Source: a virus
Length of the DNA stretch: 64,000 bases
Direction: 5' to 3' (one strand)
IMG/VR virus record: IMGVR_UViG_3300049460_000128
Location: 1 to 64,000 of that record
How positions within the stretch are numbered: the first letter of the stretch is position 1; each line of letters begins with the position of its first letter. A model generated the notes under the pieces. That model was not told the DNA's origin. It ran no database searches and saw only the letters and a list, made by a program, of their open reading frames with translations. This document shows, one piece after another, positions 6,985 through 13,063 of the stretch. A program made the position numbers and the translations under genes.

Positions 6985-7890
6985 TTAATTCATATGCGAA
7001 TAATCATCTGCCATATGAGTGCGCAGCTTCTTCAAAGCCGCCACCTCAATCTGACGAACACGTTCGCATGAAATATTGTACTTGTCTGCCATCGCCCGCA
7101 ACGGCACACCAGCCCCTTCATCATTTACCAGGAAACGTTGCTCGATGATATACTGCTCGCGTTCGTTCAACTTTTCCATGTACTTCTGGAGGCCGGTTGT
7201 CTGAAGTTCAACCATACGCATACTGGACAATACGTTGGTGGGTTCCAGCGTGTCGTCACTCAGATAATGGTATACGAAGTCATCCATATCAGCACTGTCA
7301 AGGAACTGATTGGTTGGAGGCACATCGATGGAGCTATCACCGCCACGCATACGCATTTCAACTTCACGCACGTCTTCTGGTCTGACCTCCAACGCATCAG
7401 CGGCCCATTTGATCTGTTCTTCGGTCATGCTGCGCCCTACTTCCAAACGACTACGCAGGTTGAAGAACAGCTTGCGATGAGCTTTGGTAGTGAAGCTTTT
7501 CACTATGCGAGAATTGCGAATCACATAGTCCATCATCTCTGCTTTGATCCAGGGAATCGCATAGGTGGCAAAACGCACATTCTGGGCGGGATCGAAGCGA
7601 TGAATTGCTTTCATCATTCCAATACTTCCTTCTTGAACTAGATCATCTTGGCTCATGCCGTAGAATTTCAATTGACGGGCTTGGCTCATGACCAAACGCA
7701 TATAGCTATGAGCCAGTGCGTCAATTGCCTTTTGATCATTGTTTCTCACTCGTACCCACAGCGCATCTTCTTGCGGCGGGGTAAGCATGGGAAACCGCAT
7801 GGCGGTGCTATGGTAATTGTCAATGCTGCTGAGGTTTACCGTAACACCAAGGTTCAATGGCTTATTAATACCAGTAGCGTCAAGTTTCAT
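6985..7890 (-). CDS. RpoH-like (sigma-32 type) RNA polymerase sigma factor
   Basis: A 301-residue sigma-70-family protein. Region 2 covers about residues 55-130 (DLVQEGSIGMMKAIHRFDP, RFATYAIPWIKAEMMDYVIRN). Residues 138-146, HRKLFFNLR, match the RpoH box diagnostic of heat-shock sigma factors of proteobacteria. Region 4.2 helix-turn-helix is at about 265-291 (ISCERVRQIEVAALKKLR). Length is close to E. coli RpoH (284). It would direct RNA polymerase to heat-shock-type promoters. It is transcribed from its own early promoter (7920-7948), and the RNA operon starts within 25 bp of its stop. It is not a gp55-type late factor, which is much shorter. Capture from a host rpoH is the likely origin. 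Confidence 0.9.
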   Translation of the reverse strand: MKLDATGINKPLNLGVTVNLSSIDNYHSTAMRFPMLTPPQEDALWVRVRNNDQKAIDALAHSYMRLVMSQARQLKFYGMSQDDLVQEGSIGMMKAIHRFDPAQNVRFATYAIPWIKAEMMDYVIRNSRIVKSFTTKAHRKLFFNLRSRLEVGRSMTEEQIKWAADALEVRPEDVREVEMRMRGGDSSIDVPPTNQFLDSADMDDFVYHYLSDDTLEPTNVLSSMRMVELQTTGLQKYMEKLNEREQYIIEQRFLVNDEGAGVPLRAMADKYNISCERVRQIEVAALKKLRTHMADDYSHMN

Positions 7891-7919
7891 TCTTATTCTG
7901 CATTATTGTAAGTTCATGC

Positions 7920-7948
7920 AGTATAGAGCAACAATCACTTGACGTCAA
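7920..7948 (-). promoter_or_regulatory. Early sigma-70 promoter of the rpoH-like gene
   Basis: TTGACG (7943-7948), 17-bp spacer, TATACT (7920-7925). Confidence 0.85.
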
Positions 7949-7961
7949 TGCCGTATGAATA

Positions 7962-9020
7962 TTACATGCGAGAATTTGCCTCAACGGAGATATAGTTCTT
8001 CTCTTCAGTGGTCCAGCGCACTTTGACGTTCGGGTATTTTGCCTGAATTTCATCAACGATTTTCTGCATCTTGGCACCCCATTCGTCATCCAATTCTTCC
8101 CAGTCGTAGTCTTGTTCGTCACCATCTTCAAGTTCAGCATCGACCGGAATCTGCCAACCACCCCAGTTACGAACCTCGAAACTATAGCCCGTCCCTTCTT
8201 TTGCAATATCACGCCATTCACCAGTATAACCTGAACTATACCCAAGTTTTCCAGACGACATTGCCGATTTCATCAAGGAACGAATCCGTGATAAAACGTC
8301 TTGCATTTCTTGTGGTGATGCTTTGGCGATAGCCTGTGGTTCAGCTTTTGGCTTAGGTGCTTCTACGGGTTTTGGATCAGATTGATCTTTCAAGGCAAGA
8401 TTACCCTTACCATACGATACTCGCCCACGTCCTGGCACCATTTGAGAACTAGTCCATTCCCAACGCCCCAAAGGTTGATTGGTCTCTGGATTATAGTACA
8501 TGATGACTTGATTCTTCTTACCTGAACCATAGCTATGCAATGACGGCAAGTTAGGCGCATCAATATAGGCGATTGGAACATCGCCAAAGGTTTGCTTTAT
8601 AGCATCTTTAAGCTCCCGAATTTCAGTCCAACTGGTATATTCGTTAAATTTTGGATTGGTGGGCAATGGTGGAAGTTCTTTCTTGGGCTCGGGTTTTTGT
8701 TCCACGGCTTTCGGTTCAACTTTAGCTGCTGGTGCTTTCGTCGTTGGCGCCGCTTCTTTGCCTGGTTTCTTCGCAGGCATGAACGGTTCTTTGGCCAAGA
8801 CGTATTTGAATCCACCACCGTCTGGTGTTCGGAAACCCACAATACCAACTTTTGGATCCATGTAGTAAACCGCACCACCAGCTTGTGGCTTGCTTTCTTT
8901 CCACGCGGTAGCGCCCAGCTTACGTATGCCAGCTTCAAATTCAGCTTTGGAGGAGAGGGGATTTGCGAGGTCGAACTTGTTCTTGTAGTTCGCCTCGAGG
9001 ATGATTTGATTGTAACGCAT
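7962..9020 (-). CDS. Putative internal head protein with capsid-targeting leader
   Basis: A 352-residue protein beginning MRYNQIILEANYKNKF. The leader resembles T4 capsid-targeting sequences, with a possible prohead-protease site (ILE before A). Residues about 90-135 are an Ala/Pro/Lys-rich linker (KKPGKEAAPTTKAPAAK). Two globular parts flank a second linker (PKPVEAPKPKAEP). The acidic segment DAELEDGDEQDYDWEELDD lies near residue 305. Late promoter at 9043-9050. Packaging into the head is inferred from the leader and promoter. Confidence 0.6.
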   Translation of the reverse strand: MRYNQIILEANYKNKFDLANPLSSKAEFEAGIRKLGATAWKESKPQAGGAVYYMDPKVGIVGFRTPDGGGFKYVLAKEPFMPAKKPGKEAAPTTKAPAAKVEPKAVEQKPEPKKELPPLPTNPKFNEYTSWTEIRELKDAIKQTFGDVPIAYIDAPNLPSLHSYGSGKKNQVIMYYNPETNQPLGRWEWTSSQMVPGRGRVSYGKGNLALKDQSDPKPVEAPKPKAEPQAIAKASPQEMQDVLSRIRSLMKSAMSSGKLGYSSGYTGEWRDIAKEGTGYSFEVRNWGGWQIPVDAELEDGDEQDYDWEELDDEWGAKMQKIVDEIQAKYPNVKVRWTTEEKNYISVEANSRM

Positions 9021-9042
9021 GAAATACTCCCAATTAAGAGAG

Positions 9043-9050
9043 TATTTATC
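9043..9050 (-). promoter_or_regulatory. T4-type late promoter motif
   Basis: GATAAATA on the leftward strand, about 20 bp before the gene at 7962-9020. Confidence 0.6.
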
Positions 9051-9057
9051 CGTGGCA

Positions 9058-9249
9058 TCAATCTACTGATTTGATGTTTTTCAATCGTTGCTGCTTGATT
9101 TCTTCTTCACGCTGGATTCCCCAACCGATCATTTGATCAGTAAATGCCTTGCGCATTGCAGGGTTTTCACGGAACTTTTTATCAAATCGCCAGACGAATG
9201 CTCGATAGACGATTTGATAGTCAAACCAGGCAATCAAGCGAGCGATCAT
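9058..9249 (-). CDS. Hypothetical basic protein, 63 aa
   Basis: MIARLIAWFDYQIVYRAFVWRF... is amphipathic and could bind a membrane surface; the rest is charged and helical. The start was set just after the stop of the upstream gene (9251); longer frames overlap it. No family recognised. Confidence 0.5.
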   Translation of the reverse strand: MIARLIAWFDYQIVYRAFVWRFDKKFRENPAMRKAFTDQMIGWGIQREEEIKQQRLKNIKSVD

Positions 9250-9250
9250 A

Positions 9251-9574
9251 TTATGCCACAATGTTGTGACGTTCCATTGCGGCCTGGATGGCATCAAGGT
9301 CAACATGATGCCGTGCAATCGCACGTTTCAGTTCAGACATATACTTGATGTCCCAGAACAGATTGAATTCGTTTGGCAAGTGCGGATCGCGTGCTTGCGG
9401 GAAGTCGTTCAGTTCAGTGCGCGGTTTCCAGGACTTGAATTCGTCCATGGATACAGTATGGCCACCAGCCTCATCGTCGAAGTAATAATGGATGCGTTGT
9501 TTGGCACCATCATAGCCATAGGTCTTTGCAATACGACCACATGGTAGTTCATAAAAAATACCTACGGTATTCAT
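9251..9574 (-). CDS. Hypothetical protein, 107 aa
   Basis: Begins MNTVGIFYELPCGRIAKTYGYD. Mixed alpha/beta; the C-terminus (SELKRAIARHHVDLDAIQAAMERH) is helical. Earlier in-frame ATGs at 9601 and 9616 are possible. Pairs with the gene at 9058-9249. No family recognised. Confidence 0.5.
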   Translation of the reverse strand: MNTVGIFYELPCGRIAKTYGYDGAKQRIHYYFDDEAGGHTVSMDEFKSWKPRTELNDFPQARDPHLPNEFNLFWDIKYMSELKRAIARHHVDLDAIQAAMERHNIVA

Positions 9575-9675
9575 TGTTATCTTTCTTGCCTCTTTGGGCA
9601 TGTTGTAATTCGTCATGAGACGTCATGGTTCGTCACCAGTGCGACAAACATTAACGGGATGACCCAAGTGTCAGA

Positions 9676-9960
9676 TTAGTCTCGCCACTCGCCTATACCA
9701 TCCCAATTGGATGATAACACAGTTCTGGCAACTGAGCGAGCTACTGGATGATTGAAACGTGGATCGGATATGATGGCATAGAAGACGTCCTGCATGTCTT
9801 CCAGATTTGGCGGGAGTTGTTGACCGAATTGACGTACTTCGTTTTTGAATTGAGCAATCTGCGCACGATTGTGGGTTTTAAGCACTTCATAATCGCAGAT
9901 CACACACTCCATGAGAATGAAGAAGTCGATGACGTAATATAGACGTTCCTGAGAGATCAC
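9676..9960 (-). CDS. Hypothetical protein, 94 aa
   Basis: MISQERLYYVIDFFILMECVICDYEVL begins with a hydrophobic helix, followed by soluble helices. Its ATG overlaps the stop of the RHH gene upstream (ATGA), indicating translational coupling. It could be a partner of that regulator, but no toxin motif is visible. Confidence 0.55.
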   Translation of the reverse strand: MISQERLYYVIDFFILMECVICDYEVLKTHNRAQIAQFKNEVRQFGQQLPPNLEDMQDVFYAIISDPRFNHPVARSVARTVLSSNWDGIGEWRD

Positions 9961-10169
9961 AGTGTAATCAACTCCGTGGTTTCGCCTGTTTTCGGATCAC
10001 GCCACATCACCTTGCTACCAGCGTCTTGGTGGGCAAGGATCGTCGCCTGCAAGGCCAGGGCTTTGCGCACGACTTCGGTGTATGATGATGCTTCGGTTTT
10101 GTCCTTGAGACGTTTTAACCGGTCGTATGCACTTGCGGGTAATTCCAATTGAACACGCGTCTTAGCCAT
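9957..10169 (-). CDS. Ribbon-helix-helix DNA-binding protein
   Basis: A 70-residue protein starting MAKTRVQLELPASAYDRL. The strand TRVQLELP followed by two helices (SAYDRLKRLKDKTEA, SYTEVVRKALALQATIL) is the Arc/MetJ-type RHH fold, used by small repressors and antitoxins. The start inside the longer frame was chosen because RHH strands begin within a few residues of Met. Middle gene of a three-gene overlapping operon (10162-10434, this, 9676-9960). Confidence 0.7.
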   Translation of the reverse strand: MAKTRVQLELPASAYDRLKRLKDKTEASSYTEVVRKALALQATILAHQDAGSKVMWRDPKTGETTELITL

Positions 10170-10434
10170 TGTGTTGCTCCGGCCACAATTCATTGATACG
10201 TGCGATGAACAGATCAATGTCGCGGAATACTTCGTCAGGGTTGGAGAAGGCGATGCAGTCTTCTTGACTTGACCGCCACAGTCCATATACGTTCAGGATT
10301 GGGCGATGTGCAATGGTGTATTCTTGCCCATTGTATTGGAAGTCGAAAAACGCCTCAGCATTTGGATCATATGCACCATCGCGTATGATCGTTAAGTGGG
10401 GCAGCTCCGCTTTCAACCTATCATCAATTTTCAT
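10162..10434 (-). CDS. Hypothetical protein, 90 aa
   Basis: Begins MKIDDRLKAELPHLTIIRDGAYDP after ribosome binding site AAAGGCAGTT. The longer frame runs back into the tRNA-like RNA at 10452-10626, so this start is preferred. It overlaps the RHH gene by 8 bp. No family recognised. Confidence 0.6.
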   Translation of the reverse strand: MKIDDRLKAELPHLTIIRDGAYDPNAEAFFDFQYNGQEYTIAHRPILNVYGLWRSSQEDCIAFSNPDEVFRDIDLFIARINELWPEQHNG

Positions 10435-10451
10435 AACTGCCTTTTTGTTAG

Positions 10452-10626
10452 GCACCCCGGGTGGAATCGAACCACCGACCCTTCGATTAAATATCGACCG
10501 CTCTATCGTCAAAACTATTCAACAGGTCAACAGCGGGACGTCACTCGCTATCTTGCTGTCTAGCCGTTTATTCAATTCCACCGGCGACCGTCGTCACCTT
10601 ATGTGGTACCTCTGAGCTACGGGGCA
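10452..10626 (-). ncRNA. tRNA-like RNA with a large insertion in the D-loop
   Basis: Canonical parts: acceptor TGCCCCG/CGGGGTG, U8-A9 (TA), D-stem GCTC/GAGC, a 17-nt anticodon arm, 5-nt variable loop GGGTC, and T-arm GGTGG-TTCGATT-CCACC. Between AGAGGTA and GATAGAGC the D-loop holds roughly 100 extra nt with its own hairpin (GGTGAC-GACG-GTCGCC). The anticodon loop reads TATTTAA: position 33 is A not U, and 34-36 would be TTT. No CCA is encoded. It is therefore unlikely to be a normal tRNA-Lys; a tRNA-shaped RNA of other function is more likely. Confidence 0.6.
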
Positions 10627-10665
10627 TTGCTTGGTTAAAAGATGATTGCTCATCTCTTGAATTCT

Positions 10666-10826
10666 TGGCGTCAACTGCCGGATTCGAACCGGACGACGGA
10701 ATACACTTTTGACCTCTATGAGGCGGGTATGCCCTTACTTTCACCGTTAGGCTGTCCACTTCTGCCCATGCCATTCAGCAAAGACATATCTGCGGCGTTC
10801 GTTCTGCCAGACTGAACTAAGTCAAC
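10666..10826 (-). ncRNA. tRNA-like RNA with insertion between D-arm and T-arm, encoded CCA
   Basis: Acceptor GTTGACT (10826-10820) pairs with AGTTGAC (10676-10670) over 7 bp, then G73 and CCA (10668-10666). TA at 8-9, a perfect D-arm GTTC-AGTCTGGCA-GAAC, and T-loop TTCGAAT on a CCGG/CCGG stem are present. The D-arm to T-arm distance is about 105 nt instead of about 23. A CTCATAG segment inside resembles a Met anticodon loop but lacks a stem. Charging and anticodon are undetermined. Confidence 0.6.
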
Positions 10827-10828
10827 AA

Positions 10829-10933
10829 GTATGGCGGGGAATTGAACCTCCAGTCCAAAATGAGCAGCACCATGGCGCCGTTTCACTTGGCCCTAGTTTC
10901 CTAGGCTGCTTCCCAAAGCAGCGTCGACCATAC
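10829..10933 (-). ncRNA. tRNA-like RNA without recognisable D or anticodon arm
   Basis: GTATGGT (10933-10927) pairs fully with GCCATAC (10835-10829). Just inside the 3' strand is a T-loop TTCAATT on an imperfect GAGG/CCCC stem, preceded by TTTTGGAC, the spacing seen in tmRNA acceptor pieces. The rest is two hairpins, GCTGCTT-TGGG-AAGCAGC and CCTAG-GAAA-CTAGG. No anticodon and no encoded CCA. Confidence 0.45.
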
Positions 10934-11035
10934 AATGTGGGTTGGAGTAACTTGGCGATTTAATCCGGGACTCTGCATTCTTGCCCGACTTCATGTTTCG
11001 CCACCTGAAAGCTAGTTTGTCTAGTCCTCACCACG
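10934..11035 (-). ncRNA. 5' part of the RNA transcript, structured
   Basis: Leader of about 100 nt between the promoter at 11042-11070 and the first tRNA-like element, with hairpins CTAG-ACAAA-CTAG and CGGG...CCCG. No gene seen. Confidence 0.35.
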
Positions 11036-11041
11036 GAGTCA

Positions 11042-11070
11042 ATAGTACAGCAAACCACGGAAGTTCGCAA
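11042..11070 (-). promoter_or_regulatory. Sigma-70 promoter of the tRNA-like RNA operon, flanked by inverted repeat
   Basis: TTGCGA (11065-11070), 17 bp, TACTAT (11042-11047). GTCAATAGT and its reverse complement ACTATTGAC flank the promoter core, a possible operator. Confidence 0.65.
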
Positions 11071-11087
11071 CACTATTGACACCACAT

Positions 11088-11933
11088 TCACTTGCGGGGT
11101 TTCTTTATTGCACTGAAAAGTAGCATCAATGCAACACCGGTAAGGAACATCACCCAACTTTCAGGCTCTGGAACAGGAGTCGTAATGGGTGGAGTGACGA
11201 TTGGCGGAACAATCGGTGGAGTAATTACAATGCAGCAACCACCGCCACCACCACCGCCATTGTCGATCGGGCTCCACGGAGTGAATCCGTGCCAACCGTT
11301 ACCGCCAGGATTCACCAATGAATTGTTGGGCTCACCTGAGCCAGTAGTGATACTCCCTGGGGCAACATTTGACGCACCACCACCCCCGCCTCCGCCACCA
11401 CCTTCAGTTGGTTCTGCGGGTTGTTCAGCTTGTGCTTGAGCAACTTCAGCAGTTTCACCACCACCTTTATGTGAACCAGTAGTTACCTGGGTTTCCGGCA
11501 ACCGCTTCACACGGCTGATATTTTGGCAAATAGTTGGTACCAGGATACAAGTTTCGCCCTCGCAGTACACCAATGCTTCCTCTTTACGAGTGGGTGACCA
11601 TTTGTCACGAGTTGTTGCCAGACAGATTTGCGGCTTAGCACTCTTGCCACCAAAGTGCATATCGGTGATGGTCGACTCATATGCGTGGATGCCAGTAATT
11701 CGATCTTTCGTGATGGTCACGACTTCATCGAACTGCTTTTTCTCCAAACGCTGTTTGAACTTAGCCCGCAGTTCAGGCGAAAGATCACGATAATGATCAA
11801 TCGCATTCGAGACGGCGCCCTTGTAGGGATTGACACCTGGGTTGTCCCACGAACAGGTGTCAAGTATTACCGCTTGGGAACTGGCCATGGTCCCCAGGAA
11901 CAAAAGTCCCATCAATGCCTTAAAAAGTTTCAT
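11088..11933 (-). CDS. MHFG-type PEP-CTERM secreted protein
   Basis: A 281-residue protein. The ATG at 11933 follows ribosome binding site GAGGAATTGTAT; the frame could extend two codons to a TTG. Residues 1-21 are a Sec signal peptide (MKLFKALMGLLFLGTMASSQA). The mature part has ITDMHFGGKSAKPQICL, WSPTRKEEALVYCEGETCIL and a Cys pattern recalling the MHFG family of Oxalobacteraceae. Two poly-Gly tracts follow. The C-terminus VPEPESWVMFLTGVALMLLF plus KKPRK is a PEP-CTERM sorting signal for exosortase/EpsH. Such proteins are bacterial surface or biofilm proteins; on a phage it looks like cargo taken from the host. MHFG assignment is from memory of the family. Confidence 0.85.
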   Translation of the reverse strand: MKLFKALMGLLFLGTMASSQAVILDTCSWDNPGVNPYKGAVSNAIDHYRDLSPELRAKFKQRLEKKQFDEVVTITKDRITGIHAYESTITDMHFGGKSAKPQICLATTRDKWSPTRKEEALVYCEGETCILVPTICQNISRVKRLPETQVTTGSHKGGGETAEVAQAQAEQPAEPTEGGGGGGGGGASNVAPGSITTGSGEPNNSLVNPGGNGWHGFTPWSPIDNGGGGGGGCCIVITPPIVPPIVTPPITTPVPEPESWVMFLTGVALMLLFSAIKKPRK

Positions 11934-12040
11934 ATACAATTCCTCAATTGGTTGCCCTATATATCATATGGCGCAATCGAATGGTATATTAAAATTATGC
12001 TAATTCATAAAACCAAATCATCAACTATTTGATATTTGCC

Positions 12041-12069
12041 TTGATCTGGCAACCAAATGAATGTATCAT
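12041..12069 (+). promoter_or_regulatory. Early sigma-70 promoter, rightward
   Basis: TTGATC (12041-12046), 17-bp spacer with CCAAATGAATG, TATCAT (12064-12069). It drives the gene at 12092-12520 and belongs to the same family as the leftward early promoters. Confidence 0.8.
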
Positions 12070-12091
12070 GTATTCATTAACTGGAGGGAAT

Positions 12092-12520
12092 ATGAAAACC
12101 ATCTCGGCAACGGTAACTCAATATCAAGCAGATGACGGCACGCCATTCGACAGCGAAGCGGCATGCAAGCTGTACGAGGATGAACTGAAACGCACCTCCT
12201 ACTGGATCGTGTACTTCAATCCAGACCTCACGGAAGGGCGGGGCACGCAGTATTCCACGGCATTCAGTGTGGTCACGCCATACGGCAAGAGTGATGCGCA
12301 AATGTGGATGACGGACTACTGCATGCAGAAACATGGTCGCCCAGTGGCATTCGTGCAAGGCGCATCGCCATGCCCAAACTGGACTCTGAGTGAGCTCGAT
12401 CGCAAAGCATACGAAGCCCACAAGGCCCGTACTCCTGATCGTTACAACCAGCACACGGTTGGCGTGTTGAAGCTGAAAGGTGACGACAAGCTGCACTACG
12501 CCTTGACCTTGGTCAAATAG
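12092..12520 (+). CDS. Hypothetical early protein, 142 aa
   Basis: Begins MKTISATVTQYQADDGTPFDSEAACKLYEDEL after ribosome binding site TGGAGGGAAT. The N-terminal pattern (Q-Y-x-A-D-D-G-x-x-F-x-S-E-A-A-C) suggests a small alpha/beta domain that starts by reading out a residue string, as in several uncharacterised T4-like phage proteins. No catalytic motif recognised. Ends at the bidirectional terminator at 12524-12552. Confidence 0.7.
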   Translation: MKTISATVTQYQADDGTPFDSEAACKLYEDELKRTSYWIVYFNPDLTEGRGTQYSTAFSVVTPYGKSDAQMWMTDYCMQKHGRPVAFVQGASPCPNWTLSELDRKAYEAHKARTPDRYNQHTVGVLKLKGDDKLHYALTLVK

Positions 12521-12523
12521 TCG

Positions 12524-12552
12524 TAAAAAAGCCCCTAGGCTAGGGGCTTTTT
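12524..12552. terminator. Bidirectional terminator
   Basis: AAAAAAGCCCCTAG...CTAGGGGCTTTTT. It serves the rightward gene at 12092-12520 and the leftward RNA operon ending at 12556. Confidence 0.9.
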
Positions 12553-12555
12553 GTT

Positions 12556-12709
12556 TGGTGGCGAGAGGAGGGGTCGAACCTCCAATGTGCTACACATTGA
12601 CAAATATGCGTGCTCGAGGATCCGGATCCAATTGGCCGCCCTACACTCGTCAACTTAGAACACTCTCCAGCTCATCGGCTGGCGTATCTACCAATTCTAC
12701 TACCCCGCC
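12556..12709 (-). ncRNA. Leu-tRNA-like RNA with extra arm, encoded CCA
   Basis: 5' part is Leu-type: acceptor GGCGGGG, TA, D-stem GTA/TAC with loop GAATTGGTAGA, G26, CCAGC. 3' part: a long variable hairpin AATGTG-TAG-CACATT, T-arm GGAGG-TTCGACC-CCTCC, acceptor TCTCGCC (7 pairs, two G-U), A73, CCA. The anticodon arm closes on a 6-nt loop CGATGA (CCAGC/GCTGG), so no normal anticodon exists. About 60 extra nt follow it, closed by TTGAC/GTCAA. Length 154 nt versus about 87 for tRNA-Leu. Confidence 0.6.
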
Positions 12710-12712
12710 TAA

Positions 12713-13062
12713 AATGTAATGGTGGATGACCGTTGGTGTGCTATTACGCCCAATGCTCAACGGGTCTTGTACGACATCGCGCTTACTCTAATCCCTTTAC
12801 CCTCAGCGCTTACCTAGGGGCCGTTATCCTTCGGCATCCTGTAGTCATGGGCTACGCCCCATAACATGATGACCAATTTCCTGCCAGCTGGGAAATTGTT
12901 GCCATCTTATCGTACAAACTGTACTTGTCCTTCCCCGGTGGATTATGCGCGATGATTGCCACCATCTGAAGCTGGGATCGCTTCCGCCCTTATCCACTTT
13001 GCAACTCTTTAAAGGATGGCTGCTTCTAAGCCCACCTTCCAAAAGTCATCCACCATTACATT
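12713..13062 (-). ncRNA. RNA mimicking the GTPase-associated centre of 23S rRNA
   Basis: Closed by an 18-bp perfect stem (12713-12730 with 13045-13062). Next to it lies the core of 23S helices 42-44 (E. coli about 1051-1108). UUGG/CCAA replaces CCAG/CUGG of H42. H43 carries GGCUUAGAAGCAGCCAUC (13032-13015), identical to E. coli, then UUUAAAGA. H44 carries GCGUAAUAGC (12749-12740) with hexaloop GUAAUA. Pair 1058-1080 changes U-A to G-C and 1056-1082 changes G-U to A-U, so pairing is kept while sequence changes. Some 250 nt of other hairpins (GTGGAT/ATCCAC, AATTTCC/GGAAATT, ATGGG/CCCAT) are inserted in the 5' strand of H44. In ribosomes this domain binds uL11 and contacts EF-G, EF-Tu and RelA. 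A decoy or scaffold role is inference. Confidence 0.8.
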
Positions 13063-13063
13063 C

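Noticed and set aside
10841-11035. A second tmRNA, because TTTTGGAC plus T-arm resembles a tmRNA 3' end
   Set aside because: No TTCGAC-type 5' signature, no tag frame and no encoded CCA could be found on either side.
12601-12640. CTCGAG-GATCC-GGATCC-CAATTG string looking like a cloning polylinker
   Set aside because: The sites lie inside the arm of the Leu-tRNA-like RNA between segments that pair; no vector sequence surrounds them. Chance palindromes in a structured RNA are simpler, though assembly contamination cannot be fully excluded.
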